Origin: Phallus indusiatus
Taxonomy: Eukaryota; Basidiomycota; Agaricomycetes; Phallales; Phallaceae
Direction of reading: 5' to 3'
Assembly: GCA_027605045.1 (NCBI GenBank)
Contig: JAQFWX010000088.1
Span: 1 to 64,000, forward strand
Length of the DNA: 64,000 bases
Shown here piece after piece: positions 48,753 to 60,671 of the stretch. Made by a program: the position numbers and the translations under genes. How positions within the stretch are numbered: position 1 is the first letter of the stretch; each line of letters starts with the position of its first letter. The notes beneath the pieces were generated by a model. It was given only the letters and a program-made list of their open reading frames with translations. It did not search any database and was not told the origin of the DNA.

Positions 48753-49814
48753 TTAATCTACTGTGTACATAATATAGTCCGAGCCACTAAAATCCAACAC
48801 CATTCGATCCATATAGCCTCTGTGAGTGCGACTATTAATATCGATGACTTTGAGACGCGAAGGGTGAAATATGGCCCGACGCTGTAGCCTACTGCACCAA
48901 GCCTTTATGAATAAATGAGTATGTTGGATATTCGTATTTGTTGTTAACAATGTATTCATATAATTTTTGGATAGCTGGAATTCATGAGTAGGGTCTGTGG
49001 GGTTGAAGGTTCCAATTGATTGATTGTTTTTTTTCTTGACAGCTTCAGGTTGAAAGGGCAAGGGCACGATTAGCATAATAGGTAGACACTGCATAGATGA
49101 GGAGTAATTTACATACTTCATTAAAGGGATGGGCTGAAGAGAAGGGGTTCTTTCGGGGGGTTCTTTCCGTCCAACGCCACTACCCGATAAACCTACAGGG
49201 ACAATATCCAGTAGATAAGACCAAAGTGATCAATAATTAACAGCATCTTGATTGAGATGCCTTACGATCAGTCTGACTGGGATTGTTAATCAACAACGAC
49301 GTTCAACTTGGGGAAATCTGCTCACGAAGCCTTTCAGACAATCGGATTCGGATTTCTTCAGCAGCTTGCCAACTTTATTCTAGTAATCATTCTTGAAAAT
49401 GTGTACCACTCGCTCTCGTCGGTGGAATTTGGATATAAATCACGGAGAACGCTGTTATAAAATCCGGGTGTGTTATTACTCGCTGGGGAGTCATTTTTGA
49501 AAAGATTCGATCATGGATCATGTGAATATGGTAAATGCGGGGCCTTTGGGGGCACAATCAGCATATAGTCAGGAGATAAGACAAAGGCGGCTAATCTACA
49601 CACCCTGTTTTTTGGGGGGGTTCTTGTATCCATTTATTATGCTCGACTCTCATCAGTAGAGGTGGGAGAGAGTATTTGGAGGCAAATGTATCTTCATTTG
49701 GTGGAAATGGTACTACGAGTGAGGATAAGGAATCAAAGGAGAATGCGTGATTTTTTTTCGGTTTTAGAGGGTTTAAATACGCTTTTGACACCCGTTGTCA
49801 CAAATCGGCGTCAT
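48753..49814 (-). CDS. hypothetical multi-exon gene, structure tentative
   Basis: Coding-like pieces line up on the - strand with plausible splice sites, but I do not recognise the product. ATG at 49814 begins MTPICDNGCQK (donor GTATTT, exon 49814-49781). The next exon 49712-49603 reads LPFPPNEDTFASKYSLPPLLM and ...HNKWIQEPPQKTG. A third piece near 49520-49430 reads NNTPGFYNSVLRDLYPNSTDESEW. Further pieces run through GSGVGRKEPPERTPSLQP (about 49180-49130) and a final open frame (49121-48753) ending VIDINSRTHRGYMDRM...YIMYTVD. Phases for the first three exons agree; later joins are ambiguous. Composition is protein-like in all pieces, which is the main argument for a gene. Confidence 0.35.
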
Positions 49815-50918
49815 TTTTTGTGTTGTTTTCTTCTTTGATAACGTTTTAGCGTCTACGTTGAATCCTGATTAATGATTACTCGAGAAAACGGGACATATCA
49901 AGCAAAATGTGTGGCTCCCGAGCGCGTTGAGAACTTGAGATGGCTAGAATGTTCCTAACGTTGGAGTGGGCTATCGATTGTATTTAACTAAAGTTCCGAA
50001 CGATGTCGCCTGATTTCACGGTCGAACGTTTTTGGTTCATGGTTTCAAGAATCAGCTCGCGTATATATGTATAATCTGTACGGTAAATCGTCAAGAGTCT
50101 CTATAGGCTCTTCGTCTTTTTTGCACAGTCGAGCATTATTGTCGTATTTTACATCAAGTATGCGGCTAAAAAAGATACAAAGGATAAACAAAAGGAGTTT
50201 CAAAAACGTTAAATATCAAAATATAAATACAATGTTTTAAAGAAACTTAGATCCAAGCGGTTTAGTAATTCCGGAGTGCTCCAAATTAGACTAGAAACAA
50301 CCAGGAAGTCTTCTGGTTTTGATTCCGGCATTTAAAGGCTGTATTTCGGTGTTTTCAAGCATTTGACGGCGCATATATCACAGTCCGCAACTTGCTGCAG
50401 CCGGTGGTCATTTTACGGTCCTCGGGTTTTCTTTTTAAATCGCATGAACACTGCGACGCATCTGCTGAAAATGAGACCAGAATGATATGCAGACATCCGC
50501 AGATAAACTAGTCGACACTTGATCGCAAAAATAACACGAACGCCGCTACTGATAAATCAGGGTTTGAGAGATCATTTTTGATAAATTAGGTTGTATGATC
50601 CTAGTAGGTGTACATTTCGCATTATAACATCGCTTGAATGGAAATTTGTCGCTGTGTTCTTGATTTTCGGGTATTTCGGGGATTACAGGTGCTGTGTACT
50701 TTCATTTGTATGGCTAGACATTGGCACTGGGTTGATATGTTACGATCGTCTAAGAGTTTAATCATTGATATTGATTTATTCCCTCGCAAAAGAGTCAAAT
50801 TAGGGTCAAACTTCCCTTCTTTTTCCCGAGGATTTACAATAAAAATAGCTCTTTATTCGTCTACAGGATGCATATATAAACAACACAGGAAGGCTTTGTC
50901 ACGAATCACAAGAGTCAC
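49815..50918. other. intergenic
   Basis: About 1.1 kb with no supported gene. The frame from 50638 runs into the GNAT start in another phase and has no domain. TATATAAAC at 50871-50879 is a likely TATA box for the GNAT gene, about 45 bases before its ATG. Confidence 0.45.
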
Positions 50919-51723
50919 ATGCCTTATATCCGTCCCGTCAAAGCTAGCGAGGACGACGCCGCACTCTCTCGTATTTGCCTTCTCACCGGTGCAGCTGGCA
51001 AATCCGCAGAACCATACCACGCTCACCCAGAACTTTTAGGGCTGATATTCGCCTTGCCGTATAACCACCAGTTTAATAATGATGTTACGTTCGGTTTTGT
51101 TCTGGTTGACGATTCCCCGGCCGAGTCCGGTGCTGTGGATGACTGTCCGCAGCCCAGCGATGAGAATATTCTTAGTCAGAACGCCAGTAGTGGTGGAGAG
51201 GTGGTGGTTGGATATATTTTAGGAACGACGGACAGCGTGCTACTGCGCGAATTGGAGGGCAAAGAATGGTGGCCGGCGCTAAGGGAGAAGTATCCTCTCG
51301 AGGGTGAAGATGAGGCCGGAGCTGTCTTGGCACGAGGAAGAACTAGGGCGGATAGTCGGTTGATCAAGGTGTTGCATTCGCCGTATGTTGATCCCCCGTC
51401 GATAACGGATCCTTATCCTGCACATATTCATATCGATATTCTGCCATCCCATCAGGTGATTTGGATTTACAGCTCCATAGTGTGTTTACATGAGTAATGA
51501 CTATTGTATTTTTTTCATATTTCAGAGACAGGGACATGGTCGGAAACTGATGGCGAGTGCAGTTGAGTATTTACGCTCTCGAGGGCACCGAGGACTGTTT
51601 GTAGGCCTTGATCCTGCGAATGAAGAGGCCAAGAAATTCTATGGGCGCCTTGGATTTCGAAGAAGAGACGAGGAGGGTGGGGAATGGTGGACATTGGATT
51701 TCGAGAGATTTGCCAGTCAGTGA
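50919..51723 (+). CDS. GNAT-family N-acetyltransferase
   Basis: Two exons (50919-51455, 51526-51723) give 244 residues. The protein starts MPYIRPVKASEDDAALSRICLLT, then LIFALPYNHQFNNDVTFGFVL, GGEVVVGYILGTTDS and the beta-4 strand AHIHIDILPSHQ. The acetyl-CoA pyrophosphate loop RQGHGRKLM (Q/R-x-x-G-x-G/A) opens exon 2, followed by the motif-B region VGLDPANEEAKKFYGRLGFRRR. This layout is typical of soluble fungal GNATs similar to the acetyltransferase half annotated beside O-GlcNAcase-like proteins. It should transfer an acetyl group to an amine; the acceptor is unknown. A ~70-residue acidic insert (SPAESGAVDDCPQPSDEN region) sits between strands 2 and 3 and is probably a loop. The catalytic core looks complete. 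Confidence 0.9.
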
Positions 51724-52278
51724 AGCCAGAGAGTCCCATGTGGCACGTGCCCAATGTATCACATGTATCACATCATCAACAATTGTCACATCAATGTCAC
51801 ACCGCCAAAAGTGCGCCGTAAAAAGACTCGTTTGCCAATGGCCATTGATTTTGAATGAATGAATGCCTTTTGAATAAAATCATGAAAAATCGTGCTTTAA
51901 TTCAAATTCCTATTTCTGTGCCGGTCCCCGCCTGTGTGAAATCTCAGAATCACTGAATCACTGATCAGTCTTGTCCTTTTTATAAACAAAGAGGGAAAGA
52001 AGCAGCAAAAGAGCGGAGTGTGAAAAAACCCAAAAGGTGGCGGTCACGAACTGGTCTCACCCATCCTTGCTGTGAACTTGTCCCGGTCAGGTCCACCGTC
52101 CCTCTTTTCTCTCTTCCCGTTCTCGTGTGCAAAAACGCACTTTATATCTCAACTTTATTCCATTCATTCATTTTTCCTTTTCCTTTTTGCTTAATCTTTT
52201 TTTTCTTAAGTCTTATACACACACACACATACACATCAACTTCAATATCCAATATCTAGAGCTATATCTCCTCCTCCG
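51724..52278. other. intergenic, promoter of the Pro/Thr-rich membrane protein
   Basis: Ends with a long pyrimidine-rich leader (52090-52278, CT-rich with CACACACA), common before strongly expressed fungal genes. A nearly repeated CAATGTATCACATGTATCACATCA stretch occurs near 51752-51776. No gene seen. Confidence 0.45.
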
Positions 52279-54347
52279 ATGACTTTACGCAAAATTCACA
52301 TTCGACAGGATAACAACGGTGGTGGTGGAAATGGTGGAAATGGTGGTGGTGGTAATGGCGGGAACCCTATCGCCAGTGCGTATACATCTCCCTATTCATC
52401 ATCTGTCTTCCATTCATTCCCGTCTCATCTGACATGCACTAACAGAGTATGTATTTTCTTCCAAAACATTATTGTCTTTCATTTCTTTATTGACTTTTGC
52501 TTTTTCATTGTAGTCCCGCGTGAGTTGATTTTGTTTATAGAACAACAAAAGCATCAAACTAACACATACACAATTTTCATCAGTGATCCTACGCCCACGA
52601 CTGCCTCACCGACAACCGGAGCAGCAACCAACCCGCTTACAACTCTCCCAGCACCCGTCCAAACTTCTCCTACTACTCCAAATCCAAGCCCAACTTCGAA
52701 CTCGACTCCAACTCAAAACCCAACACCAACACCAAACCCGAATCCAACTCAAAACCCAACATCTCCCACCAGTCCGACGAATCAGAACCCTACCTCACCT
52801 ACCAATAACCCGACTAGTCCAACCAACGGTAATGGCGGCAACACCTCCCCAACCAACAACAATCCTCCAGCGACCCAACCTCAATCGACCCAATCTACTT
52901 CCTCTCCAACAGCGTCCCCGTCCACACCTTCCACCCCGACAAATATCCCCGTCGTACCCTCCACAAGCGTAACAACCAACTCCTTAGGCCAAAAAAGCAC
53001 AGTCGTCGTAACCGTACCGGCAAGTCAAACCCCCGGCTCCTCCGCGGGCGACTCCTCCCGCGACGGTGCCAAACACGACTCCAGCAGCGGCGGATTCTTC
53101 CACAACACAGGCGCCGTCGCAGGTGTCTTTGCAGTCGTCGGAATCGTCGCTCTCATTCTTGCGTTTTTCATTATCACGACCTGCATCAGACGGCGTCGGG
53201 CTAGGAAATTCGATCGGGAGGTTGCGGAAGCCGCTGCTGCTGCCGCGGCTACTAATATTCATGCGCCGTATGAGGATTATGATGAGGATGCTGGGTTGGG
53301 CCGGATTGATGCGTATGCTGCTGCAGGTGGTATCCCTCCTGGAGGTGGAGCTGCTGGCGGTGGTGCGGATGGCTACGATACACCCCATCGTGATACTTCC
53401 AAGTCATCCGGTCATGGTTCACTCCGTGGAGATCCACTCGGTTATGCTGATTCTTATAACATGTCTGAACTGGGCGGTGGCGGAGTTGCAGGACTCGGTG
53501 CATACGCGGCCTATCGAAACGGACAACAACCTCAAACGCTATCACAGCAACAGCAGCAACAACAGCAACAGCAACAACAACAATACACACCATACGAGTA
53601 CCCGCGTATTCCGACGGCTGTAGACGGTGGATACGGTGCAGCGTTGTACGCGCGTCCGACTCCTCCACCGGGAGCATACTACGATCCGTCTCCGCGAACT
53701 CAATCTCCTCCGCAGTTGCCACAACAACAAGGTCCAAACGGAAACGGAATACAAGCACCACAACGGCAATTTACGTATCCCAATTTGAGTCAGTCTCCTG
53801 CTCCATCGGTGGTATCAGATCCGTACGCCGCTGTAGCAGCTGCAACAGCAGCCGGCGCAGCAGCCAACGCCAATTCCAATCCAAACGTTAATGCTGGCTA
53901 TGCAACGGGCGAACGATCGCCTCTTCCAAATCCATACGAGACAGCGGGTGGAGGCGGTACAGGTCCCGCCGTCTATGAAAACCCGTATGGTGGATACGCT
54001 GGGTACGATTCTCAAAGACCCTATGGCTACGCACCCCAAGGACAACAACAACAGTTGAATAATCAAGTTCCTCCGGGTCCTCGTCCATCTCCATCAGCGT
54101 CGCCGCCTCCTGGAACGTACGATAACGCGCCTTTAACGATGGCGTTTGGAGGTGGTGGTGGAGGAAGTGGTGGTCATGGTGGTGGTGAGAGTAATAGTAA
54201 TGATCATAGTGGAGAGGCGGAAGATGATAATGGGAGTATTGCGGAGGGTTATGGTGCCAGGAGAGTCTTGAGGGTATGTCTTTTTTTTTTCTCCCTTTTT
54301 CGAAAGGTTGGGAGGATTGACTGTGTTATTAGGTCGCTAATGAGTGA
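52279..54347 (+). CDS. single-pass membrane protein with Pro/Thr/Ser-rich ectodomain and Gln/Gly/Tyr-rich cytosolic tail
   Basis: Exons 52279-52379, 52584-54273 and 54333-54347 give 601 residues. A short Asn/Gly-rich start is followed by ~150 residues of PT, NPT and SPT repeats (probably O-glycosylated). A Ser/Gly linker leads to one membrane helix at about residues 210-233 (GAVAGVFAVVGIVALILAFF), bounded by CIRRRRARK. The inside tail has Ala- and Gly-rich tracts, a 13-Gln run (53545-53583), many YGGY/PYG motifs and an acidic end, then a five-base-triplet last exon giving VANE and the stop. The RRVLRVANE end is typical of a group of uncharacterised mushroom proteins. The topology resembles Mid2/Wsc-type wall sensors. 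No cleavable signal peptide is obvious. The first donor (GTATAC) was chosen to keep frame. Confidence 0.75.
53545..53583 (+). repeat. CAG/CAA repeat encoding 13 Gln
   Basis: Thirteen consecutive CAG or CAA codons in the tail of the membrane protein; mixed codons suggest an older, more stable tract than a pure CAG run. Confidence 0.9.
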
Positions 54348-55712
54348 AAAAAGTAAAAGAAAAACTCTGGACGACCCCCCCTTATCGTTTCTCTTTTTTT
54401 CGAGTGTTTTTAGTTGTGTCAATACCTGCCTCCTGTTTCCCTGCTTCCCTGCTCCTTTCGTTCTCGCTCTCGCTCTCGTTCTGCCAGATCGACCAAAACT
54501 TCGTCTCAAAAACACCAAAAAAAGTCTTTCCGAACGAAATATTCCCCTTTTTTTCCCCTGTTCTTTTTTCTCTTCTTTTCTTCTTATTCCTTCGTCTCAC
54601 GAACTTATTTTTTTTCTCCGTATCCCTCGATGAATTGATATCAATATCATCTGTACCATGACTGCAATCTCGTAGTACTCCATGCCCTCCCAGCTCTGGC
54701 CCTGGCTCCGGCTTTGGCTCCGGCTCCGGTCCGCTTCCCCGACTTACTACTTAGCTTGTTTCGGTTTTCCTTTTTCGAGCTTTTTTTTTCTTTTTTGAGC
54801 CCCGGATACTTATATCACTTTTATGTGGATGTGCTTCTCAAGAAGTATATTTGATTTTGCTGCTGATCGCACCACGTTCCTTTTTGTGGAAGTCTTTTGC
54901 AATTTGGATATACGTCAGTACATATATACATAACCAGATATGTCTGTATCAGCAGGTATCATCCCGCATGATTTGTTTTTCTTCTTTCTTTTTCTGGTGA
55001 TCATTGCGCTGTGGGGCTTCAATTCAATTTGTCATCTTTTTTGTTTTTATTTTATTTTTCTTTCGTTTTTTTTTTCTAAACAATTGGATATACATAATAA
55101 TACCTCTTTTTCCTCCTTCAAACCACTTGAACATATTATTGGTAATGAAGTTTCTCTGATTTCTCTCTGTCTCTATATTTAGTTTACGAACCTCGATGAA
55201 TACATATACCTAATGTAAAAATCTTTTCCTCTTGGTTTCTTTTTTCTCGTTTTCGGTTCATTTTTTTCATTATACGTTACGTTAGAAAAATATACGCGTT
55301 AGATTACTTGCACTATTGGAACACACCGATTTTCATGATACACGGTAGAGACAGACTTCAATAAACAATATTCTAAATTATGTAGTAAATATGATTGCAT
55401 TCGCGTTCACTTCATAGGGATTATTGACTCATTAAATGAAGGAATAGCACGAGCCGACTGCCAGCGTCGTGCCACCCGGGCCTCAGAATAACATAAGTTT
55501 GAATCCGGAGCAGTGGACGATACATATATGCACAGCTAATAAACTCGATCTGAAATATAGTGCAAAAGTGTTATTCATTAGATTTTAGAATGTAATATAA
55601 AATATAACTACATATATGCTAAGTAGTGATCGAGTGACGTCGAAATAGGCAGTCTACATAACCAACACTGCCGTACTACCAGTACAAGACAAGCTCATCT
55701 GCATGACACACA
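54348..55712. other. intergenic, T/C-rich low complexity
   Basis: Long T-rich 3' region, CTCGCTCTCG and GGCTCCGGCT simple repeats (54460-54735), then AT-rich DNA. Open frames here are poly-Phe/Leu artefacts. GTTTGAATCC near 55499 resembles a pol III B box, but no tRNA cloverleaf could be folded around it. Confidence 0.5.
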
Positions 55713-57976
55713 TTACATGACATACCCCATATATTGTGCCATGGATCTCAGCACGACACGATAATACCGATACCCATATACATTCTCGAACGTCAAATAA
55801 TAGTAATTCTCACACTCTTCGATGAGATAGACGGAATACCCTGCTTCTGGATATACCACGAACGGTAACTCGTTCATTCTATCAAGAGGACAACGGGTTC
55901 TATGTTCGGAAAACGGTGGTGGGATAGGTGGAACGGGCCAATAGGTTCCGTAATGTTCATAGCCCGAGGGAGTTTCGTAGGTTCCCGAGGCGGGATAGTA
56001 CCAAGTTCTTGCATCGGGTTCTATAGAAGATCTATAATCCATGGTTGAAGTCGACGATTTTAGATCTCTATTACTAGGACGGGAGCGTATATTCCGTTGA
56101 TCATACGCTCTGATTTTGGCAGAAGAAACGCTGGGACTGGAGAAATAACTCGAGCTTGACATAGGACTGGATACGAAACTTGGAGTATCAGTGTATCCAC
56201 CAGTTGAAGTAGCACCGTATTCAACAATTGGGGAAGAAGCGGACGCGTTACGGCTTGACCTAGTTGACCTAGAAGAGCGCATAGGACTGGGCACAAAACT
56301 CGGAGAGTCATCGTAACCTTCGGTCGAAATACCGTATTCAAAAGCTGGAGACGAAGCCGACGGATTACGATTTGTTGACCTAGTAGAGCGAAATGACGTG
56401 TAATACGCCTTGTTCTCTGGAGTACTAGGGGGTACATTGGAGTTGTCTGCAGGAGGAGGGGGTCTGGGTTGCTCGGATGTTGAATCGATCTTCGATATCG
56501 GTATTGGTTCGATGGGTTTAACAGGAACAGTTGATGTAGGGGAGAAGGTCGCGACTGGTGCTGTTCTCGTGGACTTTCGAGAAACTGTCGACGACGTTCT
56601 AGTAACTGAGCTGCTGGGATATGCTCCGGGAATTCTTGCCTCGACGTGATAGTCCGAAGTTGTCGTAGTAGAAGAGACGGGAGACGCGGGATACGTCTCA
56701 GTGCCAGGTTCAGGTGCGGTCGTCTTATCTGAAAATGGAGCTGGAACTGGAGCTGGAGCGGGGACTGGAACTGGGAGCACGTTGCTCGAGGAACTTGTCG
56801 CTTTAGTAGTAGATCCTCGGGCGCCGCTACTGCTACAATAGTACCCATACTGCTCGTAAAACTGCAACGCTCTGGAAATTTCTTCATCGTCGTGAACTGC
56901 CGTAGGTGAAAATTTGCTTTTGAGTTCTTCCGTGTTAGGAGGTCTAATAACCGAATTCACGGTATCGTGCCATAATGGAGGTTTACTGATGCTATCACGT
57001 TTGGATGGTGTAACTGGCTCAGAAACCCTTTCCTTTGTAGGTTCCTGTAAGTAAAAACGCACTGTCAGAAAAAAATTGAAAAGGAAAAAATCCGTCGTTG
57101 ACTTACTCGAGAGACACCAACATTTTTCTTTTTAAGGTCCGTAATAGACTCACGTTCTTTCTCGAACGCGGAATAGTAATAATCTCCATAGAGGTCATCC
57201 TCAGAATCGGCCTTTTCGTCTGGGTATTCTTCAATGCGACGACTCCGAGTCGGTGTGGGAGCATGTGTGGCTCTACCCTTTCCTTTGTCTTCTTTCTTTG
57301 ATTCATTCGGCATAGGGTTGACACCGTTATTTGATTCCTTTGTCTGAGTTGATGAAAGGGGTTGTGGTTCAGTCCGAGATTTAAGAGACCGAGTTAAAAA
57401 GAGTTGAGATGGATCAGGGCGTGTCGTTGTAGACATCGCCCGTCTTCTGGGTGGCTTTTCACCCGAGAAACTCTCATTTTTCTCTTTGGTTTCCTCGTCG
57501 CGAGAACGTAAACCTGACATATTTGTTGTGGTTGAAAAACTGTCAACACTTAGTTAGGACAAAACCTCTCAAAGCAAAATGTTATAACTTACGAAGCATA
57601 CGATCTGCTTCTGCGAAGCATCGAGGTCATGCTCGCCCTATTGGCGTCCGAAAAGGGATTTTCAACTATAATAAAATGTGGGGTATGATGTTATCGAATC
57701 ATTCCATCTGAAAAATATAAAATATCACTAACCACTTTCGTGGACATTTGCGTCGTCGCAACCACGCCGACTTCGAGGCCACGAGCCAATACTGGGAAGC
57801 TCATTGAAAGGATAAGGCGGGAGGGAGTCTCGCGCGCCCGGAGTCGAGACAGGAACCGGGAAAGTATTAGATCGAGGCAAAGGAGGGTTAGAAGGGTAGG
57901 AGAAATTGTTCGAAGTAGAGAGGGATGTATTGGATCTGTTACTGAGGTTGAAAAGTTTACCAAGGAATGCAGGCAT
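55713..57976 (-). CDS. hypothetical low-complexity Ser/Pro-rich protein with 40-residue tandem repeat
   Basis: Four exons (57976-57734, then about 57666-57593, 57539-57107, 57044-55713) in continuous frame give roughly 690 residues. No family recognised. N terminus MPAFLGKLFNLSNRSNT; basic and acidic stretches (EKPPRRRAMST, DEKADSEDDLYGDYYY); a VPVPAPAPVPAP tract; a Thr/Ser-rich middle. Two adjacent ~40-residue units share SASSP-x-x-EYG, a -GY-D-PSFV-SPM core and RSxRSTR borders. The C-terminal ~90 residues are different: Tyr-, Glu- and aromatic-rich (LIEECENYYYLTFENVYGYRYY) and look folded. Probably intracellular and largely disordered; function unknown. Exon 2 borders are inferred from acceptor/donor and phase only. 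Confidence 0.7.
56161..56394 (-). repeat. two tandem ~120-bp units in the low-complexity gene
   Basis: Both units begin ATAGGACTGG on the + strand (56161 and 56281) and encode related 40-residue blocks. Divergent at many positions, so not recent. Confidence 0.7.
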
Positions 57977-59075
57977 ATTGTGATTTGATTTAGTTCAAAT
58001 TCGATTGAAATTGGGAAAAGAAAAAGGTTGTAATGAGAGGTTTGGAGAAACTCGGGGGGTGAGAGGTTGGTTAGTTGATGTTTCTCTTTGATTTGAGGCC
58101 CACATATATATATGACCTCGACAATATGGACAAGTATGCACTGTAGTCCATGGTCCAGGAGCGCCTCAGGCTGTTGTCCACACTGCACCTGCTATTGAAC
58201 ATATTCACGTTGTCCACACCATTACATTGGAATTAGCGTTTTTTATTGTGCGGAGCCTTAGTGGTATCACTTCGGGACAATAAAAGACAATGTATTTTCA
58301 TTTAGGGCTAGGAAATAGATAAAGATAAGATCTTTGAAAAAATGATTCAGAGACGTCATGAAGCATCCAAGTTATAAACATACTCAGTTGCAGCAGATTC
58401 GCTTTTTATTGAGCCCATAAATTATGAATGAAAGGGGTGGGGCTCAAGGTTGAGTACGTTGAGTGCTTACCGCGTTGGGAAGGTCACTATCGTGATCGTG
58501 ACCGTACCGTATGAGTCATCTTGCGTTCTTAGACCCTGACAGCGACTTCTAAGTGGACTAAAGGTACATCGTTTTGTCTTGTTTTGTCTTGGTTGAGCTT
58601 CGGCTTGCCAGGTTTGGTAAGAATCAGCCATGTCCTGCCGGTCTAATTATTTTCAAAACCGAGGGCCTTGCATTATAAATTGGTTATAAAAGGATTTATA
58701 GGCAACGTAGGATTCGATCCACCGAGAGGAAACGCTTTACGCACATCTTTAGAAGGTAGTGTGGGACTCGTTCTAGGTAAGTTGTTTGGGAAGACACGTT
58801 TGAATAGTTTATTTTGGCAAGCCTATGTTACTGGTTTGAAGCGATGGGATTAGGGTTTATTGCACGAGTCCCAGCGTAATACGAGGCTCAAGATATATCA
58901 TATATATTCATCCAATGAAAAACCATCGAGCTTACGAAAAATCGCTGAAATACCCAATGGCCTGCTTTTGATATATTGTCGCCACACAATCGATTACACA
59001 GGAAAGATATACGGTATACTTTGATCGCAAGGTGATGTCAGGATTTAATAATAGTGCAAGATGACCATCTGCGAA
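57977..59075. other. intergenic with one short coding-like ORF
   Basis: Promoter of the low-complexity gene, then mostly unassigned DNA; the only coding-like piece is at 58668-58853 (listed). Confidence 0.45.
58668..58853 (+). other. short coding-like ORF, possible gene remnant
   Basis: 61 codons ending KRWD-stop, with composition like a folded protein end (GNVGFDPPRGNALRTSLEG, LVLGKLFGKTRLNSLFWQ). A TTTATAG acceptor lies just before GCAACGTAGG, so it may be a terminal exon of a lost gene. No family recognised and no upstream exons found. Confidence 0.2.
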
Positions 59076-60671
59076 TCAGGCATTCAGATCTTCGATGCTC
59101 CATTCAGGCCGCAAGTCAATATCGTATGGATCATGATCATTTCGGAGGAAACGATCCATGGATGCCCAGGCTATCATAGCGGCATTATCTGCACCATATT
59201 AGTATTAGCGAAACGCCAACTCCTGCATACGCACCTGTGCATAACGCGACGGGTGGAAATGCAAATGAAATTCCAGTTCGCCCGGCGTCTATTACAGCCA
59301 TATTCAACCTAAAAGCTATTTTAAAATCAAATGTAAAGAGCCAGCTAATTGTCCGGACTGATACCTTTTTCTGAGATACAAATTACTGGCAACCCCTCCA
59401 CTAACTACAATATCGCGAATCTCATAGTTGTGACTATCACACCACTTCAATCCCAATAGAAGCTTTTCTTCAAGCTGCTTCGCGGCATGATGTTGAAAAG
59501 CCCACGCAATTTGGACTTTTTTCTCGTGTGTCAAATTGTCCGGTAGAAGCCCTTCTATATGACGTTGAAAAGCGGAATATATCCCAGCATATGAAAACAT
59601 AAGCTGTCCGCGATTCGGAATAGACGCTTTTATTTCGGCGAGAGAAGAAAGGTCTGTCGGCGGGACGGGATGATCGGCGCAAAATTTGTCTAGCGCAGCG
59701 CCAGGGCCGTGAGACCCCCACTCGATGCCCAGTAGTCGCGAAACTTTGTCATAAGCATTACCTATCGAGCTATCGCATGTTGTTGCCAGCGTTTTAAACT
59801 GGTTTGAAGAAAGTGCTAATAGGAGAAGTGTGTGTCCGCCAGAGACGAGTAAAGTGAGGAATGGATATTTGGGGTGTTGTTCGGCCGGAAGAGCCAAGAA
59901 TGGGGTTAAGGCGTGGGCTTGCTTTATTCAAATGCCCGTTAATCAGAATTATAATTACGGCCGGAAACACTGGTTTTAATTGAAGCTACCGTACCATATG
60001 ATGAACGCCCACTACTGGTTTTTTCAAGGCGGCCGCTATGCTTTTTCCAGCATTCGCGCAGATACTTAGACAGGCTTTCATTCCTAATAACAAATTTAAA
60101 TCAATGTAATCAAAGAAATGCGAGATTAAAACAATTGAACCTGGACCTCGGGTGAATGCGATGCCATCTATTTCTGATATTTCCAGCTTAGCGTCTGACA
60201 AAGCTTGAAAAATGGCGCCTGGCTATAAACAAAAATTTGACATAAATAGCACCGCACATGCCATTGCAACGGAAGATTCACCAAATGTTTCTTGAAATTG
60301 AGTCAACTCCACAGATCAATGACGGTAGCAAAAATCTTTGAAAGCCACTCCACCTGATGGGATGCAATAGCCTCATAAACATAAATGCCTCCAAATTTCT
60401 CGTGTCTGCACAATAATCATACGTCAGCTTGATATTTATGAGCGGACATAAACTGCACAGGAAGGGGTGAAAGACAAAAGGAGAAAAAAAAGGGGACGAG
60501 CACATTATGCTGTTTTACGACAATATTGGATAGAATTTGGCGATTGGAATTAACGATAGCAACGCAAGTATCATCAGCGCTGGATTCTAGGGCGAGAACC
60601 GTAAATAGTCGACAATGACGACGAAAAGCTGTTCGAACGTGTGGCCGTATTGGCTGGAAGAGATTGAGCAT
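59076..60671 (-). CDS. QRI7: mitochondrial tRNA N6-threonylcarbamoyladenosine (t6A37) synthase subunit, Kae1/TsaD family
   Basis: ATG at 60671 starts an Arg-rich mitochondrial-type presequence (MLNLFQPIRPHVRTAFRRH) followed by VLALESSADDTCVAIV, the first strand of the ASKHA fold. Later exons give EKFGGIYVYEAIASHQ, FTRGPGMKACLSICANAG, the metal-binding HHMQAH (HxxxH), LLVSGGHTLLLL, SSIGNAYDKVSRLLG, HGPGAALD, PNRGQLMFSYAGI, IVVSGGVASNLYLRKR and a final TDNAAMIAW...DIDLRPEW. QRI7 makes t6A37 in mitochondrial tRNAs that read ANN codons. The exon 1/2 junction is unclear: a GC donor (60501) would keep the conserved HEKFGG; a GT donor two bases on also keeps frame but drops two residues. Divergent from the GPI protein, 377 bases apart. 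Confident. Confidence 0.93.

Noticed and set aside
54249..54661. Extension of the membrane protein beyond 54347 and several Arg/Lys or Phe-rich frames
   Set aside because: The long continuous frame reads through an intron and T-rich 3' UTR; splicing to the VANE stop is the family-typical end.
55440..55520. Possible tRNA: GTTTGAATCC resembles a B box
   Set aside because: No matching A box, acceptor stem or anticodon arm could be built on either strand. Similar B-box-like words at 25690 and 58703 fail the same way.
56060..56887. 275-codon frame overlapping the low-complexity gene on the same strand
   Set aside because: It is a shifted-frame shadow of repeat-rich DNA; the frame carrying the tandem SASSPxxEYG units and the long C terminus is the real one.
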